A program made the position numbers and the translations under genes. Positions 1 through 10,392 of a DNA stretch of 64,000 nucleotides are shown in pieces; within the stretch, counting starts at the first letter, position 1; each line of letters begins with the position of its first letter. The stretch covers positions 15,872,001 through 15,936,000 of the forward strand of contig OZ316897.1 of NCBI GenBank assembly GCA_973895155.1. The letters are read 5' to 3'. The notes under the pieces are model-generated. The model did not search any database. It was not told the DNA's origin and saw only the letters and a program-made list of their open reading frames with translations. This DNA is from Marsupella aquatica (Eukaryota; Marchantiophyta).

Positions 1-1885
1 AATACAAAGTGACCTTCTTGAATATCTTGTAGAGGAATCCAACGTGCAGGTTCTCGCTCTTGTCGTGCACCAACAAAGGGTGCAGCTTGATCTTCCATCT
101 CTTCCATGTACTCATTTTGAAGGTCCATCATCTCTGGATTTTGAGAAGGTTCACTTGACGGCTGAGATGTCCCCAAAATCATCTTGTAACCTGTGCCATG
201 GTTAGTCTTTGGCCAAAAATCAGTTGTCAATGGCAAATGTCTTTCCCCCTCCCCTTCTATTGTAAGTTCCTCGGACAGTGCTTGCACAAGATTTGACCAG
301 AGGAAATCTCTCTTTATATGCTCCAGAGTTCTCATCCTTACAACTTTTCTTCAAGAAATCAATATAGCGATTAAGGAATGGGATGATTTCTCCAGCCTTC
401 TTTTGTACATCCCAGATATAGGTTTTGCAAATGGTTGGCCTTCCGGTAAAATGAGCGCATTTGTGATGGGATCAGTTCTCCAAATGGACCTCCCCATTGC
501 CGGAAGCCAAGGTTGCTTGACATGTGCTTTATATTGATACACTGGCACATTATCCCTTATAGAGAAAAGAAATGCCACTGGTTTTGAGTGACCTTCTATC
601 TCTTTCACCTGGAAAGTTTTCAAATACTCCTTGTAAGATGCAACCTCTTGAATCAATCGTGGTACAGGATGAATGCTTTCACACTCCCAAACCTCAGCCA
701 TCAACCCCAAGAGGGTAGCAACCTCTTTGTATCTGACCTGTTTGGATACTTGAGAAAATAATGCATCCACGTCTTCATGGGTGTGGCCAACCATGAGGAA
801 TGACATTTGCACAGTTTCAAACACCCCCCTGCTAACAAGCTCAGTGCAAAATGCCATCACATATTGATTTTTGTTATCTTTCCCTGAATTGTCCATCTGC
901 AACGTTAGGTGCCTTGGTAAGGGCTTGAAAGAGCCCCTAGTAGTCTCAGGATCATCCTTAGAACCAACATCCACTGTGCTTGACTTTTTAGTCTCCTGGC
1001 CATCTTCAATGCCTTGAAATCAAACAATTGAAACATTTTTGGGTTCCAAGTAACCGGCCAGAAATGCTTCAAAGTCTAGAAGGGACTGAAATATTGGCCT
1101 AGTTGCATTCCAATTCAATCCCTCAAGAAGGTCTCCAGTTTTGTCTCCTGTGTAATCTTCCAAATCTCGGAGGCATTTGGCCAAAGATGTCACGGTAAAG
1201 TCTGCATCTCCAGGCCAAAGTCCAGTCAAACTGAAATGTGCATACACTCCAGGATCTCTTCCATGGGTTAACATCCCAGTAAGAGCAATAGGCAAAGGCT
1301 GACCACTACCAGAGAGGGATTTTGGAGTGGGGACCAACCTGGGGATCCAAGTCTTGGCTTGATCCATCTTATCGTGAATAATGCAAAGATAGTTTTGAGG
1401 ACCCTTCTTTGCAAGAACCCTATGAGCATAGTAAACATATCTTCTTGACATTTGTTCACAAAGATGTCGCGCTCTTTTCTCTTCAATCTCTGCACGCTCT
1501 TTTTTTCTCTTCTACCGCATCAATTGATCTTTGAACTCAGTGCAAAATGTGCAATTGGCAAATGCACTTCCCTTGTGAAAGTCAAAATTATCAAATGAGT
1601 TTTTCCAGATGTTGTACATAGTAACTTCAGTAACCTTAGCAAACCCATCTAATTCCATCTTGGTAAACACCTCTTGGAAAATCTCCTTCTTAGTAAAACA
1701 AGATGGGAGCCGATATTCAATAGTGTCAGTGCCGTTGGACCCACCATAGGGAAGATGTGGCATTGGTTCCCCATTTTGGATTAAAATGGACTCCAACAAG
1801 GAGCGAGCGTGCAAAGTGCTTGATCGTGTCTTCCGTTGTCCCTGATTTCCATGGAAACCAATTATGCAACCAGCTTCGTATTGAT
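1..1885 (-). pseudogene. DUF7869 transposase-like protein, C-terminal part, decayed, cut by window edge
   Basis: This minus-strand continuation of the 1862-3271 reading has the layout of plant DUF7869 proteins, which are usually read as RNase-H-like transposase relatives. The pieces at 1512-1814, 1020-1451 and 351-974 share one frame and are separated only by in-frame stops: TAG near 1513 and TGA near 1018. Seen motifs are a cysteine pair (CTFCTEFK) near 1540, QMDNSGKDN near 885-900 and GHTHEDVD near 770-790. The last two are the family's hallmark acidic and histidine positions. Another frame change near 400 leads into an open frame that runs off the left edge at base 1. A one-base shift near 1885 breaks it from its N-terminal half. 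With two stops and at least two frameshifts it cannot make a full protein. The family call is from remembered motifs; activity is excluded by what is seen. Confidence 0.75.
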
Positions 1886-3271
1886 TTTTGTAGTCATGTA
1901 GTACTTTGTTGTACTGAACCCATGCATTTTAATAAATGCATCTTTACAAACCACACGTCCCTTTAGAGCAAAAAATCCCTTTCTCTTGACTTGCTCCTCT
2001 CTACACCCAAAGAGACTAAAGATGTGACTTGTTTTGTTGTCACTTGACATTCCATGGTATTCCCTCCTCATTGCCTCTAAGTCCTGCCTGGGCATGTTCA
2101 AGTAACACTTTAGCTTGCAACAACCTTCTCTTTGGATGGAATCAATGGACTCCTCGTTAATTTTCAAAAGTGCCCTCGACTCCAAATGCCTTTTCTTCTT
2201 CTCCTCAAGATCAACTTTTGTCCTCCTAATGAAATTGTATGGTCTTTTTGTAGGTTTACCATCACCATCCGAATCCAGATCGCCCTTAGTTCGACCTGAC
2301 TCCATCCACTTCTCTGAAACTTCCTCAAGGATATCCCCAAGAAACCTTTGAGACGAAATCAATAGAAAGAATTTGATTTCCCACCTCACCAAGCCAGGGG
2401 TACCAACACGGATATTTGGAAATAATCCGGGTTCATTGATATTCACAACAGCAACACCAACATGATCTGCACCAAGAAGTTCATCGTCAACGGCACCTGT
2501 TTCAAATGGGATCGTGATAACACCTGTTGCAACCTTCCGACAATGAGAAGTGTCATACAAATCAACCTCCTCCGCCATCCAGTTGGAACGTAGTGTAAAA
2601 TCTTTTAATGGAAGATCATTGAAAATATTTGAACTACCAAACACGCCAAAATCTCGTAGAGTGCCCTTTCTAGAAACATGCGCAACATCCCAGATAACCC
2701 AGGTATGCAAGGCCTCTTCTATTGTATCAGCTCCAGGGTGCGAGTATGGCAATTTTTGATTTCCCTTAACAATATCAGATATTCTTATACTGATGCGACC
2801 AACCCCGAGTGTTTCAGTATGACAAATATCCATCGGATTTGTCTTGAAAACGACTCCATTTGCAACCAACTGATCAAAAATGAACATTTGAACTTCATCT
2901 CCTTCCTTGAACACGTCCTCTTCAACCCTTGCATCAATTTTGGATTTATCATTTCCAGCATCTCCAGCCAAAGAGAAATCATCGACATTGATTCTTCGGC
3001 GCTGAGTTGATGACCTCAAGTATGCCAATGCACAATCCCAAATCACGTAGGAGTCAATTGCCTCAGCCAATGTAGAAAATTTGGGCGAAGGAAATGGAAG
3101 TTGACGCGATCCATCAAAACACTTTTCGATCAATACCCCAATTCGATTATCCCCTAGACAAATGTTCTGTATAGTATCCTGGGGGTCAACCTTTTGAACT
3201 ATCCCAATTGCCGTTTCAAATCCATCGATCACCAATGACACTTCATCCCCTCGTGTAAAATTGATAATCAT
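1862..3271 (-). pseudogene. DUF8039-type tandem repeat, N-terminal half of the transposase-like protein
   Basis: This open frame of 469 codons starts at ATG 3271. It holds two copies of one module, at residues about 6-80 and 120-200. Each opens with GDEV, has a middle segment like LPFPSP or LPYSHPG, and ends in a YVIWD or WVIWD motif, as in the plant DUF8039 repeat that precedes DUF7869. From residue about 390 it carries the cysteine and basic segment typical of the start of the transposase-like part (CKLKCYLNMP, GFFALKGRVVCKDAFIK). The frame is lost near 1885. One base out of step, the sequence continues as a recognisable GFHGNQG stretch that leads to the downstream pieces. It is the intact N-terminal half of a dead element. 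Whether it is a mobile element or a domesticated gene cannot be told without the ends. Confidence 0.65.
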
Positions 3272-3397
3272 AGCGGACTATCTGTATTCAAATAAAGTTA
3301 GAAATTGTTAAGTTCCCCATGTTACAATCATGTTTCAAAATCTGGACTCTCCTCCAAAAAATATTGTAAAATCACTCAAAACCCTAAATACATTCAA

Positions 3398-3762
3398 GTC
3401 GGGTCGGAATTATTTCGACCCTCCTCCAACATTATGTCTAAAAATGATTGAATTGACTAAACATTTACAAGTCGGGTTGGAATTATTTCGACCCTCCTCC
3501 AACAATATGCCTTAAAATGATTGAATTGACTAAACATTTACAAGTTGGGTTGGAATTATTTTGACCCTCCTCCAACAATATGTCTTAAAATGATTGAATT
3601 GACTAAACATTTACAAGTCGGGTCGGAATTATTTCGACCCTCCTCCAACAATATGTCTTAAAATGATTTAATTGACTAAACATTGACAAGTTGGGTCGGA
3701 ATTATTTCGACCCTACTCCAACTATTAAGTTGAAATTATGTCAAAACTATTTGTGAAACTAT
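3398..3762. repeat. Five 73-bp tandem repeats with palindromic core
   Basis: A unit starting GTCGGGTCGG (or GTTGGG variants) begins at 3398, 3471, 3544, 3617 and 3690, an exact 73-bp period. Each copy contains an imperfect inverted repeat, GGGTCG then about nine A/T-rich bases then CGACCC, followed by CTCCTCCAACAATATG and a TTGACTAAACATT segment. A lone copy of the core in the opposite orientation lies near 3820-3840. The array sits between the start of the minus-strand transposase-like gene and the plus-strand ParB/MTase-like gene, that is, between two divergent starts. It could be a subterminal repeat array of a transposon or a simple minisatellite. Confidence 0.85.
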
Positions 3763-4889
3763 CTTGCTTATGCTTTTATATACCAGTTTAAAATGCTAGT
3801 TAAGATGACATAGTCAGGTCGGCACGAAATAATTCCGACCCACTTCTGGAAACTATGTTAGTAATCACATAAAGGGGTACAGTAAGTTCTACACATGCTA
3901 GACTGTGGATAAAGGTCTAGAAATGAGTAAAATATATGATCTAGAACCTAATGTGTAAATCTTAATCTAGGTTTGGCTTAAAGGTATTGAATTAGATGTA
4001 GTTGAGCTAGTACTTCTAAGATAAATAAATAAAATCACTAACCTGCTCCGCAATATATCTCTGCCCACCCTTGTACAAGCTAAATGGGTACCTTGGATGC
4101 CAGCATTGTAACTCTTAGCACCACAGTGCTCACCAGTGCCCTTACTAAACCTTGCATTCAACCATGCGGACCTAAACAAGGCACTCGGATAGAGGAGAGT
4201 CACTGATCGTACCACTCACTGTCGAAATGACAATGAACCAAAAAATGGATTGTGGGAGGTCTATACTCAGTTTGAGAGGCAAAAAGCCCACACATTACCC
4301 AGCACACAAGTGGACACCAACAGATCGGGCACGGGTGGATGAGGCACGCACCCAACACACAAGTAGACATCGGATAGGGTGTCAGCCAATCACTCACGAG
4401 TGATAGGTGAGTTGCGAGCACACACCGCTGACAGCTCGGAAGTTTAAAATTGGTAGGTGAGTCGTGAGTGGTCGTGAGTGGTCACACCATCGGTGACTCA
4501 CGATCACATGCAGCGAGGAGGGTCTCCATCATTGGCGCGCATTGATGCCTCCGTACCCTCTCAGATCCTTGCCTCCTCGGACTCCTCGCTCGCAGGGGGT
4601 ATAGAAAGGCAGGCCTTGCACTTGAGGCCTCATTTCCTTGCCTCCCTCTTGCCTCCTCTCTTGTCTCCTCACTCCTTGCCTCCCTCTTGCCTCGCTCTAG
4701 GGCTTTTGTTTTTGCCTCGCTCTTGGGATTTTTTTCCGTCTCGCTCTAAGGATTTTATTTCCGCCTTGCTCCCTTCCCTTTTGGGTCGCTCCCTTGATCA
4801 TTGTTTGCCTGTTAGTGCCCTCTTGCAGCCTGTGGCATTCTCCATTGCTGCCACGTGTCATCTTAAATCTTGAGCACTCGCCCCTTACA
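3763..4889. other. Intergenic spacer upstream of the ParB/MTase-like gene
   Basis: No convincing gene is seen. The stretch holds the inverted core copy near 3820-3840 and short GTGAGT/GTCGTGAGTGG direct repeats near 4385-4490. From about 4620 to 4790 there is a pyrimidine-rich run of degenerate TTGCCTCGCTCTNGGG units that resemble half-sites of the intronic hairpins further right. Small frames here are built from the repeats and have no family features. Confidence 0.5.
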
Positions 4890-5058
4890 ATGTCTACTTC
4901 CTCCAGTTCTGAAGCTTCCACCACCTCTGCTAGTTCTCAAGAGTCATTGAACTTCAATTATAACTCTCTGTATGAATATAACCCTGAAGACCCGGATGTC
5001 CAAAAATTGGTTAACAATGCGTTGGAGGTGTCAAAGAAAGCCCAGTTAACTTTTCCAC
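4890..5058 (+). CDS. Exon 1 of ParB/MTase-like gene (predicted)
   Basis: The predicted first coding exon starts at ATG 4890 (context TTACAATGTCT). It encodes a Ser/Thr-rich N-terminus, then an acidic NPEDPDVQKLV segment, and ends TTTTCCAC before the donor GTAAGG at 5059. Its last base (phase 1) joins the acceptor ending TTACCAG at 5891, giving a codon for Arg and then a frame that runs without a stop into exon 2. The frame continues open past the donor only through the first intronic palindrome, so the splice rests on the consensus sites and on frame agreement. No domain is recognised in this exon. Confidence 0.5.
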
Positions 5059-5085
5059 GTAAGGCACCACCTGCTTCAACTTCTT

Positions 5086-5818
5086 GCCTCGCCCTAAGGG
5101 CGAGGCAACTTTACTTTAATTTGGATTTCAAACATCTTATTAGGAAAATTTCTATATTCCTTTGCAGTCGCCTCGCCCCAAGGTCGAGGCGACATCTACT
5201 TCATTCTAGATTTCTTGTTGCTCCAAAGGCGTATTGGACCTTGTATCTTACATTAATAAAGGATCTTTAGCTATATTCTGTTTTTTGCCTCGCTCTTGGG
5301 GCGAGGCGATGTCGTCTGCATTCCTAAAATGTAGTCTGCATTCCCAGCAATTGCCTCGCCCTTGGGGCGAGGCGATGTTATCTGCATTCCTAAATGTTGT
5401 CTGCATTCCCAGAAGTTGCCTCGCCCTTGGGGCGAGGCGATGTCCTCTACATTCCTAAATGTTGTCTGCTTTCCCAGAAGCTGCCTCGCCCTTGGGACGA
5501 GGCGATGTCCTCTACATTCCTAAATGTTGTCTGCTTTCCCAGAAGCTGCCTCGCCCTTGGGGCGAGGCGATGTCCTCTACATTCCTAAATGTTGTCTGCT
5601 TTCCCAGAAGTTGCCTCGCCCCAAGGGCGAGGCGAAGTTGTCAGCATTCCTAAATGTTGTTTTCTTGCCCAGAAGTTGCCTCGCCCTTGGGGCGAGGCGA
5701 TGTCGTCTGCATTCCTAAATAATGTTTGATTGCTTGGATGAGGTGGCAGGGCTAATTGCACTAGGAGCAAAGAAGATTTTGCAATCTTCTATTTGTCGCC
5801 TCGCCCCAAGGGCGAGGC
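5086..5818. repeat. Intron 1 GC-hairpin repeat array (10 copies, core period 65 bp)
   Basis: Ten 21-bp palindromes begin at 5086, 5170, 5287, 5353, 5418, 5483, 5548, 5613, 5678 and 5798. Each has a 9-bp arm GCCTCGCCC (or a one-base variant), a 3-base loop and the arm GGGCGAGGC. From 5353 to 5678 they are spaced exactly 65 bp apart inside a unit containing CATTCCTAAATGTTGTCTGC. All ten lie inside the predicted first intron (5059-5891). Short overlapping frames that read these units are artefacts. The copy at 5613 has the loop in the opposite orientation. On RNA each would form a strong nine-pair stem. Confidence 0.9.
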
Positions 5819-5891
5819 ACCTTGAAAGTTTTCCACATGTCAATGTTAAAAATATGATGTTGACCATTTTGTTTTCAATGTTTCTTACCAG

Positions 5892-7419
5892 GAAAAAATC
5901 TTGAGAAGCCGGAGTTAAATATTATGGATGAGGATATCAAGGACTTTGTTTTCCCTGACCAAGATACTCCAGGATTTAGATGGGCACTAGAAGTTGGGGT
6001 GTCGACGGAAGGCAGTCTCTTGATTTGTTTCAAGGGCCTCACGAGTCAATTGAATGACCGCAAGACAATTGTTACTCTAGGTCCAGTCGTCCTTGTGAAC
6101 ACGGACAACAACCGCAATGCAACGATTATTGTTGAGTCCAATGAGAAATCTCAGTGGATGAGACTTCTGGTGCCAATAAAACTCTACTTGACTTTACTGA
6201 ATGTTGAGTGGATGGCTCGATTGGAGATAAGCGTAGCTGATATGGGATTCTTCCCAGATGGAGTAACAATTGATCAGATGTTTGAGAAGACGCGTTCTCA
6301 AATAAGTGGAGTTGACCTAGTGTTTGGATTTCTCTACGTAAAGAAGCACATGCATGACAATGCGGACAGTGGGGACCCTCCGTTTACTTGGATAGTTCAA
6401 AGGATGATTGAGAAGGCACATTTTTCATACGAGCAAGCAATCGACAAGAGTTTCATTTTTTGTCCAGAGTTTCAAGAGGCCGTGTGCCGGACGTCGATTT
6501 CAGAGATGAAGAAAAAAGAAGCAAAGCATAAGGCAAAGGAGAGAAAGAAGACAGTGGAAAGAAGTGTGCAATCAAAGACAAAGAAGAAACGAAAGCTTCA
6601 AGAGCCGGTTGTTCAACAAGAGAAACAATCTAGGAGTTCACGCCGTAAGAAGATGGCTAAAAAAATGAAGATGATGAGGGCCCCCAAAAAAAGCAGACAA
6701 AGAAGGCAAAGGTTGCGAAATCAAAACCAATGTCAGGGTCGACTTCAAACTTTGTCTTGCATCCAGAGGATGATATGTGTCCGACAGAAGGACCCAAAGA
6801 AGATGATGTGCTCAAAGGCCAAGAGGTTTTGCGTAATATTGAGCAGTATTATACTTTTGGCATCCGCAAAGTTTTTGATATTCTTGTAAAAAGTATTAAT
6901 CCGCCATCAGCCATTTTTGTATACCGAATGTTCAATCTTTCGCATGCAATGGAGATATCAAAGTCTATGATGAAAAACCCTGGACAGGAACCACAAGTTG
7001 CTGATTTGATGCCGTATCGCGAGAGCACTAAACAGTTGCTTCATTATGACAACACACCTCAGGATAGGAAAGAGTTTTTGATTGGTGTGAAGAAGCATGA
7101 GATCCAATTCCTTGCCATCAGTGGCCAGCATTCTGCAAGAGCTGCCCAATGGATCCAAGGGTGGGCCGAGACTAACGCCAAGCTGACAGATCTTGCCAAC
7201 AAACTAAAGTATAGGAAAGCAAGGATCCTATCTGACCTCACTCCGAAGACAATTTTGGTTGAGCATTCAAGTTTATCGAATGCTGTCAATGATACTATGC
7301 AATTTAAGTCTTGTTTTTTAGAGACTATTGTTCATGCACAAAGGCAGTTTGAGGAGTGCGGGAAACCGCCGCGTCCAGGGATTGGGACCAATCAAAATAC
7401 AGACAGGAAAAACTATCAG
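5892..7419 (+). CDS. Exon 2: N-terminal domain, basic linker and ParB-like GQHS segment
   Basis: The exon begins after TTACCAG and ends at CAG before the donor GTACAT at 7420. The first part (about 5924-6500) is an unrecognised folded region opening DEDIKDFVFPDQD. It is followed by a Lys/Arg-rich stretch (6507-6720) like a nuclear-localisation or DNA-binding tail. The last part has an AMEISKSMM helix, then LAISGQHSARAAQWI with the GQHS at 7123-7134. This resembles the DGHHR/GQHR signature and preceding helix of ParB/sulfiredoxin-fold domains, followed by a segment like the domain's C-terminal helices. The frame shifts at a run of seven A at 6659-6665: the upstream and downstream frames each stay open and join by a minus-one step or one extra A. 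The ParB assignment is a resemblance, not a proven match. Confidence 0.55.
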
Positions 7420-7487
7420 GTACATGTTGGAGCAACGCAAACTATTCTTGATCCGCTTTGTTTAAAGATTGTCAATGGTAGAGGTTT

Positions 7488-7667
7488 GCCTCGCCCCAAG
7501 GGCGAGGCTGCCTTTTCTTGTTTTCCTTGGTTAGAAGATTAAAGCAAATGTTTGCCTCGCCCTCAGGGCGAGGCAACCTAGACTAGTCTCTCTAAGAATA
7601 ATTCCCTAGTTCCGTTTCAGTCAATTGCGGTTAGATGTAGAGGTTCGCCATGCCCTTGGGGCGAGGC
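7488..7667. repeat. Intron 2 GC-hairpin palindromes (3 copies)
   Basis: Three further copies of the GCCTCGCCC/GGGCGAGGC palindrome lie at 7488-7508, 7554-7574 and 7647-7667, the last with one arm degraded to GCCATGCCC. They fall within the predicted second intron (7420-7753). No copy was found in the coding exons on either side. Confidence 0.85.
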
Positions 7668-7753
7668 GGCTTAGCCTATTTCAAACATAGGTATAAATTT
7701 TCTAACATATGCATTGTACCCTGAAACTAATGTCAAGTCCATTGGATGTGCAG

Positions 7754-9988
7754 GATTGGTTTGCCCTGGCAAAGGTTACAATGGGGAAGTCAAGCCTAAA
7801 GAGCATTTATTGGTTACTTTTTGCCGAAGATGAGCTCTTTGAATTATGGCGGAACGTGTGTGCAAAATGGTTGAGTGGGAAGCTCCAAGACGGGGCTGGT
7901 GGGTATGGAGGGCCAAGACCCCCAAAATTGATCACTCCCGGTACCTTTCGATGCTTTGAAGGAGAGATTAGTAGCAAACAGATAATTGAGATCTTGAAGG
8001 ACGTTGAAGAGGAGCGTGTCTTGCTGAAGAAGGATATCACCAACAAATCAGAGCTTGTCGCAATGGGAGACTTGGCCCTTCCAATCAAGATAATGTCCAA
8101 ATTGAAAACAGTCATTATTGGCTATTTCATGGAAAAGTATCGTGAGAAGTTTCCTGTTGGCACATCTTGGGAGTCTCTGGTGATATTGTTGCCTTCCTTG
8201 AAATCTGAGCTTGAGATGACAAAATTGAGGAGAGCAGCGGATGAGGTTTACCTCAACAATTCATTGAAGAAGAATGTGGTCAAGGAGAGTTTCCCACAAA
8301 GTCTGATGGTCAGACTAGATGGGTTGTATTGTAAAGAATTTGGTGGGATTGGTCATTCTTGCACGGAGCCTTTCTTGACATTTTTTAGTGATAATTTGAT
8401 GAAGACGATCGTGCCGGAAATGCTACAAGAGCCTTCGCCTTTGTGTCCTCTTGCCATTGTTGACTTCAGTAGGCTCCGACAACATGTTTGGACCGATGCT
8501 GAAATTATTGCATTACTGCAATACATTGTGGATCTTCCAAGAAATCCAACAATTGTTGTTGTCATGACTGTGCATCTGGGGCCAGTTGTTGCAAATATTT
8601 TGAGTGCCCTTAGGAAATTGCAACATGAAAAGGGAATGGACATCCACGTTGACTACGGGAGCTATCGACGGAGTGATACACTAGTTCTAGAGGACTTACT
8701 TTTCAGTTGTGGTATGGAGGAGATAATCTTTGTAGGAATCACCATTGAGGAGAAATTTGATTGGAAGCAAGTGTTCAGGCCTGGATTTAATTGCCAATTT
8801 TCTTACAATTCGGCGATCGACCCTGATTTCCAAGTGGAAGACAAGATGGAGAAGCGAGATAAGAATAAGAGTAAGACAAGTAAGGAGACAGAGACTGAGT
8901 CAACTTCGGCATTTCAAATTGGAGATTTCTTACGAAAGGCTCCCATGTTTGAGATGGTGGGAAGTAGAGGTGGCTTTGTGAATATTCACGCTAAGCCAAA
9001 ATGTATGCTGCAGAGTATTATTGAATTTTTTTCGGCTATACTGAAGGGGAGACTATACTTGACTTTTTCTCGGGAGGACAGGTTATGAAGGTGTCATTGT
9101 TGTGTTTCAGAGAATGCTTTGCGTATTCAGACACTGAGGATGAATATGATTTCACTCAGGCATATGGAAGGGTTCTCTGCGAGAAAGTTCCTTCCATAAT
9201 GAGTGACCGAATGGGCGGTTCCAAATTTGGTAGAGCCCGCGATGGGGTTTCCGAGCATGTTGGTGCCAAAGAAGGCGTAGACCAGGGCGAAGATGATATT
9301 GAGGAAGGAGAATTGGGTCACGACACAGACAACAGGGTCACCCAAAATTTGGATGAACGTGGAACACAAGTGGTAGGTATTCCCTACTTTGGTGTGGGGT
9401 TGGCCGATGTTGTGGGTCGACCTGAGGGCGACCCACCAAGAAATCCCTTTGTCGGTGTAGAGAATTGGATGCACCAATCGGACCCAGATCTTACATCGTC
9501 CACATCAGACGCACATTGGAAGGCAACCGCAGATGGTCTAGGCAATATTGACGCAGTAGAATTGGGAGAAATGTCAGACATTGCGCTTGCAAAGGAGGAT
9601 GATCGTCAAGTACCTGAGACCGCTGCAAATGAAGAAGAGAAGGCAGGTGCTTCAAATCCTCCCTTGTCTCCCCTATATTGCTCATTAGAGACTAAATTGG
9701 TTTTTACAAGTGCTTCTACAGGAAGCCCCGTAGTATTATCATTTTCACAAAATTTTGGATCCGAGATTGGCAGGACTGGATATATGAAAACAGTCCGTCC
9801 TGCAACTCATTTTATATGGAGAAATGGACCAAAGGTTGGAATGATAGAATCACTAGATGATGCTCCAAAGATAATGGCAAAATCAGATTACAAAAAACTG
9901 AACTTGAGACTGAGCCCAGTTTTTGCACCCCCATCCTTTGAAGAGCAACTTCCCAGTGGTATCAATTCCGAGATACAGAGTGTTCTAG
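7754..9988 (+). CDS. Exon 3: degenerate beta-class DNA amino-methyltransferase-like domain plus acidic tail
   Basis: The exon follows the acceptor TGTGCAG (7753) in phase 0 with exon 2. A CPLAIVDFS segment at 8442-8468, followed by VWTDAEIIALLQYI and NPTIVVVMT, sits where beta-class N4/N6 methyltransferases have DPPY and its following strand. Near the end, HAKPK (about 8988) followed by a helix, then GETILDFFSGG (9061-9078 for DFFSGG) and AYSDTEDEYDF match motif X and motif I (HPTQKP, then VLDPFxGSGT, then an acidic residue). The order IV, X, I is that of the beta class. DPPY and the DPF/GSGT residues are not conserved, so catalysis is doubtful. The frame shifts at seven T (9026-9032). After 9180 comes a low-complexity acidic region, then a conserved-looking FIWRNGPKVGMIE segment. 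The donor GTGATC is at 9989. Confidence 0.55.
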
Positions 9989-10109
9989 GTGATCAATCAA
10001 TAGATGAATTTGGGCATTTTAGCATTGGAAATTATTAGCCATTTCTTTGGTTCTTGGTATTTTAATGACAATCTAAGCTTTATCTTTGTAATAATATACT
10101 TTTTTACAG

Positions 10110-10216
10110 GCCAAAGTTCCGTCGTAGAATCTCCTTCCTCAAAAGATTTTGTTGGCATTCCCTCGGAAAGCGTTGCTGTGGAGGAAGGGTTTGACCCATG
10201 TATACTTTGGATCTAA
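10110..10216 (+). CDS. Exon 4 of ParB/MTase-like gene (3' end uncertain)
   Basis: After a T-rich tract ending TTTACAG (10109) the frame resumes in the phase left by exon 3: G from CTA-G plus GC gives Gly, then QSSVVESPSSKDFVGIP. It stays open to a TAA at 10214-10216. No donor near 10200 gives a clean join to the next segment. The best-looking GT (after CCCAT) would create a stop. Either the protein ends here or one more error or splice lies between this exon and the FCP1-like segment. Confidence 0.4.
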
Positions 10217-10392
10217 AAAATGGCAAGTGAATGTAATTAATGTTTTTCTAGGAGGGTCGCCCCAGGGTCGTTCCTCTCTACTTCAAATGCTATAACAAAG
10301 TTTGTTTGATTTCAAATTTTGAGAGTTTTCCTCCGTAGTAATTGTTTAAACTTTGAGTCGCATTGACTAAGGGCTTATTTTAATGTTTCCAG

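Noticed and set aside
4200-4924. Frames rich in Leu/Pro/Ser just before the ParB/MTase-like gene
   Set aside because: They read a pyrimidine-rich degenerate repeat and overlap the presumed promoter.
5281-5720. Regular palindromic repeats at 65-bp spacing, CRISPR-like at first sight
   Set aside because: The spacers are themselves repeated, the host is eukaryotic and no cas gene is present. It is a minisatellite.
5234-5770. A ladder of overlapping small frames of about 64 codons with near-identical peptides
   Set aside because: They are the same 65-bp repeat read in shifted positions. The peptides exist only because the unit lacks stops in one frame, and they lie in a predicted intron.
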